Assembly: GCF_003346515.1 (NCBI RefSeq)
Contig: NZ_QQNA01000031.1
Location: forward strand, 17,926 to 81,925
Source: Streptomyces corynorhini
Lineage (GTDB): Bacteria; Actinomycetota; Actinomycetes; Streptomycetales; Streptomycetaceae
DNA: 64,000 nt
Direction: 5' to 3'
The translations under genes and the position numbers were made by a program. The stretch's first letter is position 1, and every line of letters begins with the position of its first letter. Under the pieces are notes generated by a model. It had not been told where the DNA came from and ran no database searches. It worked only from the letters and a program-made list of their open reading frames with translations. This document shows positions 1 through 7,595 of the stretch, piece after piece.

Positions 1-335
1 AGGTACGCGACGACCAGCAGCAGCGCCCCGCTGAAGACCTCGGGCAGTGCGAGCAGTGCGCGCTGGGTCAAGTCCGGCTGGGCGAAGGTCACTTCGCCCT
101 GGCTGGTGCCGCTGAGCGCGATGCCCTGCGCGCCGCCCGCGTCCGCGACCGTCGCGGTCGCGCGCAGCGGTACGGTCCGCCCGGCGCCGTCGCCGCTCGT
201 CACCCCCAGCACCTCCAGGAGCGGGATCAGCACGGCGAATCCGGCCACCAGGGCGGCGCCCACACCGAGGGCCAGGCGCAGTGCGAGGTGGTCGCCGCGA
301 TCCCACTCGACCCGGTACCAGGGGGACGCGTTCAT
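1..335 (-). CDS. Putative DUF2975-like membrane protein (C-terminus outside window)
   Basis: The frame is open from an ATG at 335 to the left edge, giving about 111 residues beginning MNASPWYRVEWDRGDHLALR. A hydrophobic segment (LALGVGAALVAGFAVLIPLL) follows the start, and a second hydrophobic stretch (ALLLVVAY) begins at the cut edge. Order and style resemble the small four-helix DUF2975 membrane proteins of actinobacteria, but too little is visible to be certain. It is divergent from the gluconolactonase-like gene and the two TATCGAT palindromes lie between them, so it may be the target of the regulator binding there. Confidence 0.5.
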   Translation of the reverse strand, partial: MNASPWYRVEWDRGDHLALRLALGVGAALVAGFAVLIPLLEVLGVTSGDGAGRTVPLRATATVADAGGAQGIALSGTSQGEVTFAQPDLTQRALLALPEVFSGALLLVVAY

Positions 336-360
336 GGCAGCCTCATATCGAAAGTCGTTG

Positions 361-392
361 TTATCGATCATCGATAATATCGATGATCGATA
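361..392. promoter_or_regulatory. Two adjacent perfect palindromes, probable operator
   Basis: TTATCGAT-C-ATCGATAA (361-377) is directly followed by TATCGAT-G-ATCGATA (378-392). Both are perfect odd-length palindromes with the same ATCGAT half site, in an AT-rich patch of a GC-rich genome. They sit in the divergent intergenic region 26 bases before the start of the leftmost gene, which is typical of a repressor operator. The cognate regulator is not in the window. Confidence 0.7.
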
Positions 393-462
393 CCCTCGTG
401 TCAAGTGCGCGGCTGCGCTTAACATGCGGTGATCGTCGAGGTGTTCTGCGGAAGGGGCGGGC

Positions 463-1314
463 ATGCGCGCGGAGAACTGGACCGGGATCGTCACCCATCA
501 CGGCGAGGGCCCCGGGTGGGATCCCGGTACGGGGCGGCTGAGGATCGTCGACATGCTGGCCGGGGATCTCCTCGCCTTCGACGACCAGGGCGCGTATGTA
601 CGGCAGCACCTCGGCGATGTCGCGGCGGCCTGGCGCCCGCGCGCGTCCGGCGGTCTCGTGGTGGCCGTCGAGCGGGGCTTCGCGCTGATCGCGGCGGACG
701 GCACGGTCGACGCCGGACCGGAGCTGTGGAGCGACGGCTCGATCCGGATGAACGAGGGCGGCTGCGACCCGGCCGGCAACTTCTACTGCGGCACGATGGC
801 CTACGACACCCGCCCCGGAGCCGGCACGGTGTACCGGCTCACCCCCGGCGGCGACGTGTCCGTCGTCCACACCGGCGTGACCATCTCCAACGGTCTCGCC
901 TGGGCCCCGGACGGCACCTTCGCGTACTACGTCGACACCCCCACGCAGTGTGTCGCCCGCGTCGCCGTCGACCCCGCCACCGGCCGGTTCGCCACCCCCG
1001 AGCCCTGGGTCACCATCGACCCGGCGGACGGCGCCCCCGACGGCATCACGCTCGACGCGCAGGGCGGGGTCTGGGTCGCGCTGTGGGGCGGCTCCGCGGT
1101 ACGCCGGTACGCCGAGGACGGCACCCTGGACGAGGTGGTCGAGGTCGACGCCCACCAGGTCAGCGCCTGCGCGTTCGGCGGCGATGACTACCGGCGGCTG
1201 TTCATCACGACCTCCCGCCAGGACGTGCCGGACGGCGAGGATCCGGCGGCCGGTTCGGTCTTCACCGTCGAACCGGGGATCGGCGGGGTCGCGCCGCTGA
1301 TGTTCGCGGGCTAG
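463..1314 (+). CDS. SMP-30/gluconolactonase family protein
   Basis: A 283-residue protein of the SMP-30/gluconolactonase/LRE beta-propeller family, which hydrolyses sugar lactones at a divalent metal site. Visible family features are the N-terminal HHGEGPGWDP segment, the NEGGCDPAGNFYCGTM strand, TISNGLAWAPDGTFAYYVDT and the DGITLDAQGGVWVALWGG segment with the expected spaced acidic and Asn ligands. No signal peptide, so cytoplasmic. Length is normal for the family. The TAG stop (1312-1314) lies inside the left terminal repeat of the element at 1311-1491, so the last codon or codons may have been altered by insertion. Substrate is not predictable. Confidence 0.88.
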   Translation: MRAENWTGIVTHHGEGPGWDPGTGRLRIVDMLAGDLLAFDDQGAYVRQHLGDVAAAWRPRASGGLVVAVERGFALIAADGTVDAGPELWSDGSIRMNEGGCDPAGNFYCGTMAYDTRPGAGTVYRLTPGGDVSVVHTGVTISNGLAWAPDGTFAYYVDTPTQCVARVAVDPATGRFATPEPWVTIDPADGAPDGITLDAQGGVWVALWGGSAVRRYAEDGTLDEVVEVDAHQVSACAFGGDDYRRLFITTSRQDVPDGEDPAAGSVFTVEPGIGGVAPLMFAG

Positions 1315-1491
1315 GCCGTGTCTGACAAATCCCGCCTGGCTCGAGACGCCTGGCACGCACGCTCGCTGCGTTGTCGGAGTCGCCCGAGTACGTCCAGTAC
1401 ACGGGCGATCCTCCGCCTTGCGATCGCACGCACCAGACGCCGCGAGCCCCGCCCTACGGGCGGACGGCGCTATTTGTCAGACACGGCCTAG
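1311..1491. repeat. MITE-like palindromic element with 20-bp perfect terminal inverted repeats
   Basis: CTAGGCCGTGTCTGACAAAT at 1311-1330 is the exact reverse complement of 1472-1491. Inner segments also pair imperfectly (CTCGAGACGCCTGGCACGCA on the left with the complement of the region near 1430-1460), and the centre carries a small stem TCGCCCGnGTAC / GTACnCGGGCGA around 1379-1410. The whole 181 bp can therefore fold into one long hairpin. No protein is encoded. From general knowledge such elements recur in Streptomyces intergenic regions; copy number here cannot be tested. Confidence 0.8.
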
Positions 1492-1519
1492 GTTCTTCCG
1501 TCTGGATCGTGCCGGGCCC

Positions 1520-1576
1520 GTGTGCCTGTGTGCTCGTGTGCTCGTGTGTCCGTGTGTCCGTGTGTCCGTGTGCCCG
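1520..1576. repeat. 8-bp tandem repeat (TGTGTCCG-like)
   Basis: About seven degenerate copies of an 8-base unit (tgtgcctg, tgtgctcg, tgtgtccg) lie between the palindromic element and the 3' end of the convergent SDR gene. Low-complexity satellite; no coding content. Copy number is likely variable between strains. Confidence 0.8.
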
Positions 1577-1596
1577 CCTTCTCTGGCGCCTCGGGG

Positions 1597-2334
1597 TCAG
1601 GGCTGGGCGGCGGGGCGGATGATCATTTCGTTGACGCCGACGTCGTCGGGCTGTTCGATCGCGAACCGGATCGCCCGCGCGATGGCCTCGGGCGGGATGG
1701 CGAACTCCTCCTTCATCGCGGTCATCCGCGCGCGCAGCTCCGGATCCGGCACCGATTCGACGAATTCGGTGGCCACATAGCCCGGCGAGACCATGGAGAC
1801 CCGGATCGAAGGGCCCACCTCCTGCCGCAGCCCTTCGGTGAGCGCACGGGCGGCGGCCTTGGAGGCGGAGTAGACCGCCTGTCCCGGGACCGTCTTGTAG
1901 GCGGCGGTCGACACGGTGTGCACGAACTGTCCGTACCCCTGGGCCCGGAACACGGGGAGGGCCGCGGCGATGCCGTACAACAGCCCCTTCACGTTGACGT
2001 CGATCATCGAGTCCCAGTCGTCCACCCGCAGCTCGTCGAGGAGCGAGACCGGCCCGACTCCGGCGTTGCCGACCAGGACGTCCAGCCGGCCGAACGTCTC
2101 CTGGGCGAGCGCCACCAGGCGGGCCTGATCCTCGCGGTGGCGGACGTCGACCGAGGTGAACTCGACGTCGTGTCCCTGGGCCCGCAGTTCACCGGCCAGG
2201 TGGGCGAGCCGCTCCTCGCGGCGCGCCCCCAGGACGAGCCTCGCTCCGTCCTGTGCCAGCGAGCGGGCGGTCGCGGCGCCGATTCCACTGCTCGCCCCGG
2301 TGATCGCCACGACCTTGCCCTTGATGCCCGACAT
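1597..2334 (-). CDS. Short-chain dehydrogenase/reductase (SDR)
   Basis: A 245-residue classical SDR oxidoreductase using NAD(P)H. Near the N-terminus is the cofactor motif TGASSGIG followed by an Arg-rich segment (GARREER) that favours NADPH; then the NAG motif (VGNAG), the catalytic Ser region, and YSASK (YxxxK) with SPGYVATEF after it. Start chosen at MSGIKGK because the longer frame runs back into the operator region. It is divergent from a TetR regulator with two palindromes between them, so it is probably the TetR target. Substrate unknown. Confidence 0.9.
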   Translation of the reverse strand: MSGIKGKVVAITGASSGIGAATARSLAQDGARLVLGARREERLAHLAGELRAQGHDVEFTSVDVRHREDQARLVALAQETFGRLDVLVGNAGVGPVSLLDELRVDDWDSMIDVNVKGLLYGIAAALPVFRAQGYGQFVHTVSTAAYKTVPGQAVYSASKAAARALTEGLRQEVGPSIRVSMVSPGYVATEFVESVPDPELRARMTAMKEEFAIPPEAIARAIRFAIEQPDDVGVNEMIIRPAAQP

Positions 2335-2362
2335 GCGGTACCACCGTTCTGGATACAGTTGA

Positions 2363-2410
2363 AACGGACGCCTGTCCGTTACGCTTTCGACAGTAACGGA
2401 CATGTGTCCG
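2363..2410. promoter_or_regulatory. Pair of palindromes between SDR and TetR genes, probable TetR operators
   Basis: AACGGAC-GCCT-GTCCGTT (2363-2380) and CGGACA-TG-TGTCCG (2397-2410) are both perfect palindromes sharing the half site CGGAC/GTCCG. Their centres are 32 bp apart, close to three helical turns. They lie in the short region between the divergent SDR (start 2334) and TetR (start 2454) genes, the usual place for an autoregulating TetR operator. Confidence 0.75.
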
Positions 2411-2453
2411 GATGGGCAAGCGGGGCCCGCCCCGGCCCGGATCGGAGCACCAG

Positions 2454-3023
2454 ATGGAGCAGCCCCGTCGACGCGCGACGCGTTCGGACGCCGAGGGCAA
2501 CCGCGCGCGCATCATCGACGTCGCGCGCACCACGTTCACCGAGAGCCCCGGTGCGAGCCTTCAGTCGATCGCGAAGACGGCCGGAGTCGGCCAGGGGACC
2601 ATGTACCGGCACTTCCCCCACCGCGAAGCCCTGCTCCTGGCCGTCTACCGGCACGACGTCGAGGCGCTCATCGACGCCGCCCCCCGGCTCCTCGAAGAGC
2701 ACGAGCCGCTGGAGGCCCTCCGCCTCTGGTTCGCCCGGCTCGCCGCCTACGGCCGGATCAAGCACGGAGCGTCCCTGGCCATCGAGGCCGCCACCCGCGC
2801 CGACCTCGGCAGCCAGTACTACCCGCCGGTGATCGCCGCACTGGACCGGCTGCTCGGCGCGGGCAAGGCCGCGAAGCGGCTGCGGCCCGATGTCGAGGCC
2901 GAGGAGGTCCTGCTGCTCGTGTCCTTCCTGTGGAAGGCCGACGGCGGGCCCGACTGGCAGGAGCGTGGCGCGCACATGCTCGCCATCGTCGTCGACGGAC
3001 TGTGCGCCGGAGCGGCGGACTGA
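2454..3023 (+). CDS. TetR family transcriptional regulator
   Basis: A 189-residue regulator with an N-terminal helix-turn-helix: RARIIDVARTTF, then SLQSIAKTAGVGQGTMYRHFPHREALLLAVYRHD, which is the canonical TetR recognition helix region. The C-terminal part is an all-helical ligand domain. The ATG at 2454 has a GGAG sequence just upstream; an in-frame ATG at 2412 would put the start next to the operator and is less likely. Presumably represses the divergent SDR gene and itself through the palindromes at 2363-2410. The inducer is unknown. Confidence 0.9.
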   Translation: MEQPRRRATRSDAEGNRARIIDVARTTFTESPGASLQSIAKTAGVGQGTMYRHFPHREALLLAVYRHDVEALIDAAPRLLEEHEPLEALRLWFARLAAYGRIKHGASLAIEAATRADLGSQYYPPVIAALDRLLGAGKAAKRLRPDVEAEEVLLLVSFLWKADGGPDWQERGAHMLAIVVDGLCAGAAD

Positions 3024-3083
3024 GGCCGTCAGGACGCGACCGCCCGCTCGGGAGGGGCACGCCGATCCGCCCCGGCCCGGCCG

Positions 3084-3668
3084 TCACAGCCCAGGGGCGC
3101 CCCACACGGGGAACCAGCGCGAGAGGTCGGGCTCGATCCGCAGATCGTCCCCGAGCACCGCCCTGACCTGCAGCTCCCGTGGACTGTCGCGCTTCTCGGC
3201 GCCACCGGGCACCGGCGCGAACGGGTAGAAGCTGCCGCGCTTGTAGAGATAGACGAGGGCCAACGGCCGCTGCTCCGCGTCCTCGAAGCCGAGCAGGGAG
3301 CAGAGCAGATGCGGCCCGAAGCCGCCGTCCTGGAGCAGCGTGTTGACCGCGTGCAGATCGTTGACCAGGGCCGCCGTGTCGTCCGGCGCCCGCTGGGCGA
3401 GCAGCCAGGTGTAGCCGTACGCGTCCTGGCTGAACGCCACGGGCGGCCCGGAGCGGTCCTTGTCCGCGTCGAGCAGCTCCCGTACCTCCTGGGTGATCCG
3501 CGCGAATCCGCCGCCCTCGACGCCCGCGAAACAGACGGATCCCAGGCCGGTGGGCCGGTACCCGGCGCCTGCCTGGAGGGTGAGAGCCGCTGACGGCACG
3601 GAGAACAGCTGGTCGAGATCGGGACGGACGGGCTTGCTCCGGCCGAGGATGGTGTCGAGAAGGCCCAC
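3084..3668 (-). CDS. pspAB: PspA-associated protein PspAB
   Basis: A 194-residue soluble protein starting MGLLDTILGRSKPVRPDLDQLF, which matches the actinobacterial PspAB family. GTG start at 3668 is preceded by GAGGAG at good spacing. It lies directly downstream of htpX on the same strand; the htpX-pspAB pairing is a known actinobacterial arrangement linked to envelope-stress (PspA) functions. No catalytic motif is visible, and its exact role is not established. Confidence 0.8.
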   Translation of the reverse strand: MGLLDTILGRSKPVRPDLDQLFSVPSAALTLQAGAGYRPTGLGSVCFAGVEGGGFARITQEVRELLDADKDRSGPPVAFSQDAYGYTWLLAQRAPDDTAALVNDLHAVNTLLQDGGFGPHLLCSLLGFEDAEQRPLALVYLYKRGSFYPFAPVPGGAEKRDSPRELQVRAVLGDDLRIEPDLSRWFPVWGAPGL

Positions 3669-3757
3669 AGGGCCGGCTCCTCACTGTGCGGGGGACGGGG
3701 GGCTCATGTCGTGTCGTACGGCGCGCGGGTCCCGGATCGCGGGTCCCCGGCAGCCGC

Positions 3758-4666
3758 TTACGGGCGAGCCAGGTCGGCGGAGATCCGGGCCAGCTGGTCC
3801 AGCCGCTGTTCGAGCGTCGGGTGCGAGGAGAGCAGCCGGCCCAGGCTCTCCTTCGAGGAGAACGCCGGGACGAAGAAGAAGGCGTTGTACGGCTCCGCCT
3901 TGCGCAGGTCCTCCGTCGGGATCCTGGCCATCTGCCCGCTCACCTTCGTCAGGGCCGAGGCCAGCGCCGAGGGGCGGCCGGTCAGCAGGGCGGCGGCCCG
4001 GTCGGCGGACAGCTCGCGATAGCGCGAGAGCAGCCGGGTCAGCAGGAAGCCGACCGCGTACACCACCGCGCTGACCAGGGGGATCAGCATGATCGCGATA
4101 CCTGCGGGTCCGGCGTTCCTGGCGTTGCGCGCCAGTCCGCTGTACAGCGCCACCCGGGTGATCAGCCCCGCCAGCACGCCCAGGAACGAGGCGATGGTCA
4201 TCACCGCGACGTCACGGTGCGCGACGTGGGACATCTCGTGCGCGAGGACACCTTCCAGCTCCTCGGGCTCCAGCCGGCGCAGCAGTCCTGTGGTGGCGCA
4301 GACGAGGGAGCTGCGCTCGCTCCTGCCCGTGGCGAACGCGTTGGGTATGTCGCTCTGCGCGATGGCCACCCGGGGCTTGGGCATGTCGGCCAGGGCGCAG
4401 ATGCGGTCCACGGCGCCGTGCAGCTCGGGGGCCTCCTCGGGGGTGACCTCCCGCGCTCCCATGCTGAAGGCCGCGATCTTGTCGCTGAACCAGAACTGCG
4501 CGATGAACAGACCTCCCGCGAAGATCAGGATGATCGGCCACGCGTGGTTCAGCACCGCCAGCAGCACCCCGACCAGGACCACGTAGAGCAGGCCGATCAG
4601 GAACATGGTGGTGACCATGCGCGTGGTCAGACCGCGGTCCGGCGTGTAGCGGTTCTTCGTCGTCAT
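3758..4666 (-). CDS. htpX: Zinc metalloprotease HtpX
   Basis: A 302-residue M48 membrane protease that degrades damaged membrane proteins. Two N-terminal membrane segments (about 17-60) precede the catalytic motif LAHEMSHVAH with zinc ligands His143 and His147; two further hydrophobic segments follow, and SRYRELSADRAA supplies the third ligand Glu. Start at ATG 4666 is preceded by AGGAGG at ideal spacing, so upstream in-frame Met codons are rejected. Followed by pspAB on the same strand, about 90 bases downstream. Confidence 0.92.
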   Translation of the reverse strand: MTTKNRYTPDRGLTTRMVTTMFLIGLLYVVLVGVLLAVLNHAWPIILIFAGGLFIAQFWFSDKIAAFSMGAREVTPEEAPELHGAVDRICALADMPKPRVAIAQSDIPNAFATGRSERSSLVCATTGLLRRLEPEELEGVLAHEMSHVAHRDVAVMTIASFLGVLAGLITRVALYSGLARNARNAGPAGIAIMLIPLVSAVVYAVGFLLTRLLSRYRELSADRAAALLTGRPSALASALTKVSGQMARIPTEDLRKAEPYNAFFFVPAFSSKESLGRLLSSHPTLEQRLDQLARISADLARP

Positions 4667-4984
4667 CTTCCGCCTCCTGTTAGCTCTCACTGCTGCCATT
4701 TTCCTCTCTTTCCGGCGAAACGGCGTAAACAGCGGATATGGAAGATCAGCCGCACCCGCCCGCCCGTACGGCGAGCGTCGGCCCGTAGGGGCCGGAACCG
4801 GCCCGCGGCCAGGGGCGCACGGTGGCGCATTGCTGTACGCGGGGGCTCGCGCGATGGCGAGAAGTGCCTCCCGTGCTGCCGTTGTTGTGTTCCTCACCTT
4901 ATGAGCCGGGCATTGAGGTAGGCGCGATGTAGGTAAATGACCACCATGTCGTGTGGGTAGACGAAGGCGATAAGGAGGTGCCGC
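4667..4984. other. Intergenic region between htpX and ramR
   Basis: About 320 bases with no credible gene. It must hold the htpX promoter (minus) and the ramR promoter (plus). An AdpA-like sequence TGGCGAGAAG at 4855-4864 fits the published TGGCSNGWWY consensus except for its last base, which is weak evidence. The stretch TAAGGAGGTG just before the ramR ATG is a strong ribosome-binding site. No other clear operator is visible. Confidence 0.5.
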
Positions 4985-5590
4985 ATGATCAGAGTTCTTG
5001 TGGTGCACAAACTGGGTCTGTTTCGTTCGGCCCTGGTGGCGTTACTCCGTCCCGAGGCGACTCTCGATGTGTCGTCGGCGTCGGGGCGGACGGCATTTCG
5101 TGGAGCGTACGGTGTTCCTCCGCATGTCTATGTGGCGGACATCGACTGTCTCGATTCTCCTGGTTACCGGGAGGAGACCGGCTTCACCCGCGATGACCTG
5201 GGCTACGATCCGGCCCTGCTGGTCCTCGCAAGCTCACGGAAACCAGGAGCTTTGCGCAAAGCTTTTGACGCGGGCGCGCTCGGATACGTCAGCAAGGACG
5301 GAGAGCCGGGGAGATTAGTGGAGGGCATCCACAAAGTCGCACGAGGCGAGCGATTCGTCGATGAAACGCTCGCTTTCGATTTTCTGCAGGCCGCGAAGAT
5401 GCCGCTGACCCCGAGAGAACTCAGCGTCCTCGCGCTGGCCGCCGAGGGGGCCCCGATCGATGAAATCGCGAGATCACTGCATCTGTCCAACGGGACGATA
5501 CGCAACTATCTGGCCGCCGCGATACGGAAGGTGGGCGGCCGGAACCGTTTGGACGCGATACGTATTTCGCAGGGCGCGGGCTGGCTCTGA
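4985..5590 (+). CDS. ramR: RamR-like LuxR/NarL response regulator of the ram locus
   Basis: A 201-residue regulator: degenerate receiver domain (1-125) and C-terminal LuxR helix-turn-helix (about 135-201: LTPRELSVLALAAEGAPIDEIARSLHLSNGTIRNYL). The acidic pocket expected near residues 8-9 is replaced by His-Lys (VLVVHKLGLF), while Asp52/54 and Lys104 remain, so it probably acts without phosphorylation, as reported for RamR. Two leucines are encoded by TTA: codon 20 (5042-5044) and codon 111 (5315-5317). This makes translation depend on the bldA tRNA. It is convergent with ramB and is presumed to activate ramCSAB. Confidence 0.88.
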   Translation: MIRVLVVHKLGLFRSALVALLRPEATLDVSSASGRTAFRGAYGVPPHVYVADIDCLDSPGYREETGFTRDDLGYDPALLVLASSRKPGALRKAFDAGALGYVSKDGEPGRLVEGIHKVARGERFVDETLAFDFLQAAKMPLTPRELSVLALAAEGAPIDEIARSLHLSNGTIRNYLAAAIRKVGGRNRLDAIRISQGAGWL

Positions 5591-5636
5591 GCCCTCCGTC
5601 GGGTACGCGCGGCCCGCGCACGCGGCCGTCGGCGGT

Positions 5637-7595
5637 TCAGCCGACCGGGCCCGTGGCGCCGCGGTCCGCGGTGTTCCGTTCCTCGGCGCTCCGGTTCGTG
5701 CCGCTCCGGTCCGTGCCGCTCCCGTCCGCGCCGTTCCCGTCCTCGGCGCTCAGCCAGTGCCCCACCAGATCGCGGTAGAGAGCCGACCGGACGAGCAGCT
5801 CCTCGTGCGTCCCGTACGCGGGCCTGGTCCCGTCCAGGACGAGGACGCGGTCCGCCCGGCGCGCCGACGACAGCCGGTGTGCGACGACGATCAGCGTCCC
5901 CGGCCGCTCGGCGAGGGCAAGCTCCGCGCGGGCCTCGGCGACCGGATCCAGATGACAGGTCGCCTCGTCCAGGATCATCAGGGGGGCGGGGGAGAGATGA
6001 GCGCGGCACAGCGCCAGTGACTGACGCTCTCCCTGGGAGAGCGTGGCGGGCTCGACCAGGGCGTCCAGCCCGCCGAGCCGCCCGATCAGCTCGTCGACGC
6101 CCAGCGCCTCGACCGCCCGGACCAGAGCGGACGGCGACGTACCGGGCGCCAGATGGAGCAGGTTCTCCCGCACCGTGCCCGTGAACACGTACGCCTGCTG
6201 CGGGATCAGCACCCGCAGCGCCGCCAGCTCGGACGGCGTCCGGCCGGCCACCGGCTCTCCCGCCAGGAGGACAGTGCCCCGGTCGGGCGCGAGCAGCCCC
6301 GCGAGGACCCCCGTGAGGGTCGACTTGCCGATGCCGCTCGGCCCCACCACCGCCAGGTGCTCGCCCGGCCCGACGCCGAGGTCGAGCCCCGCCAGGACCG
6401 GCGGCGCGCCCGGCCCGTACGCGAGGGTGACCGCGCGGATCTCCGCCGCCGGAGGCACGGGCGCGCGACGCGGGAGGGGGCCCGGCCGCGTTCCGCCCGG
6501 CCCGGGTGCGGGCGGCACCGGCGGTACGGGTGGTGTGCGTGTGGCCGCTGCGTCCGGCGCGACCGGCGTGACCGGCGTCATCAGCGGCGCGTCCGCCGCC
6601 CCGTCCTCGAACCGCTCCAGCACCACCAGCAGCCGCGTACCGGCCGCCCCCAGGGCGGTCATCAGTGTGTGCAGCGCGGGCAGCAGGGCCTGTACGAGAT
6701 AGGTGAGCGCCCCTATCAGCGCCCCGGCCGTGACCCCCTGCCGCAGCAGCCAGGGCGTCGCGACCAGCAGTGCGACGACCGGCAGCTGACCGGCCACCCC
6801 CAGCGCCAGGGCGCGCACCGCGGCCCAGCGGGCCAGGACGCGCGACGTCCGTTCACCGGCCGCGATCAGCCTCTCCGTACGGTCGGCCGCCTCCGCCCGC
6901 GTACCGCAGGCCGCGATGGAGCGCAGCCCCGCGCCCAGCGCGCCCGCCCGGTCGGCGACGGCCTCGTCCGCGTCCAGGAAGGCGCGCTGCGCGGCGGCCA
7001 TCGGGGCCAGCGTGGCGAGGAACAGCGCCAGCCCCAGCACCAGCGGCCCCACGACCACCAGCAGGAGCTGGGGCGCCAGCGCCAGCAGCCCGGCCAGCGC
7101 GCCCAGGGCGGTGAAGACGAAGGACCGCGCGGTGAGCACCAGCCCGGCGAAGCTGTCCCGGACGATCTCCGTCTGATGGGTGAGCCGCGAGACCGCTCCG
7201 CTGTCGGTTCGCGCCGGATCGGCCAGCGCCCCGCGCAGATACTGGTGCACCGCCCTGCGCACCAGCGCGTCGCGCAACGGCTCCACCAGCGCGGCCAGTT
7301 GGGCGAAGACCCCGCGCACCAGCGGTCCTCCGGCCAGGATCGCCGCCGCCGCGACGGCCAGCCACAGCAGGCCCGTGCGGGTGTCCCCGGCCAGAAAACC
7401 CCGGTCCAGCGCCCGCGCCAGGCAGTAGCCGCCCAGGAAGGTCTGCGCGGACTCCAGCAGCGACCAGCCGCCCAGCCGCACGAGCGCCCCCTTCCTGCGC
7501 AGCAGGAAACGACGGCCCTCGGGCAGCAGACGGCGCAGCGTCCCCCGGCCGTCCCGGGGCTCCTCGGCGACGCCCGCGCGGGCCCGGCCCGTCAC
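5637..7595 (-). CDS. ramB: ABC transporter RamB (SapB export, half-transporter)
   Basis: A 652-residue type-1 ABC exporter half: N-terminal six-helix membrane domain, then an ATPase with Walker A VGPSGIGKST (around residue 420), signature LSQGERQSLAL, Walker B MILDEATCHLD and H-loop VVAHRLSSAR. GTG start at 7595 overlaps the stop of ramA (GTGA), so translation is coupled; the longer open frame upstream is rejected. A Pro/Thr-rich linker joins the domains. The C-terminal tail is repetitive (three 15-bp units at 5694-5738) and likely variable. Works with RamA to export the modified RamS peptide. Confidence 0.88.
   Translation of the reverse strand: MTGRARAGVAEEPRDGRGTLRRLLPEGRRFLLRRKGALVRLGGWSLLESAQTFLGGYCLARALDRGFLAGDTRTGLLWLAVAAAAILAGGPLVRGVFAQLAALVEPLRDALVRRAVHQYLRGALADPARTDSGAVSRLTHQTEIVRDSFAGLVLTARSFVFTALGALAGLLALAPQLLLVVVGPLVLGLALFLATLAPMAAAQRAFLDADEAVADRAGALGAGLRSIAACGTRAEAADRTERLIAAGERTSRVLARWAAVRALALGVAGQLPVVALLVATPWLLRQGVTAGALIGALTYLVQALLPALHTLMTALGAAGTRLLVVLERFEDGAADAPLMTPVTPVAPDAAATRTPPVPPVPPAPGPGGTRPGPLPRRAPVPPAAEIRAVTLAYGPGAPPVLAGLDLGVGPGEHLAVVGPSGIGKSTLTGVLAGLLAPDRGTVLLAGEPVAGRTPSELAALRVLIPQQAYVFTGTVRENLLHLAPGTSPSALVRAVEALGVDELIGRLGGLDALVEPATLSQGERQSLALCRAHLSPAPLMILDEATCHLDPVAEARAELALAERPGTLIVVAHRLSSARRADRVLVLDGTRPAYGTHEELLVRSALYRDLVGHWLSAEDGNGADGSGTDRSGTNRSAEERNTADRGATGPVG

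Noticed and set aside
1371..1780. Small plus-strand frames over the palindromic element and satellite
   Set aside because: They translate inverted-repeat and microsatellite DNA and lie antisense to the SDR gene end.
4855..4864. AdpA site before ramR as a firm call
   Set aside because: One mismatch to a degenerate 10-base consensus in a GC-rich genome is expected by chance; mentioned only in the intergenic entry.
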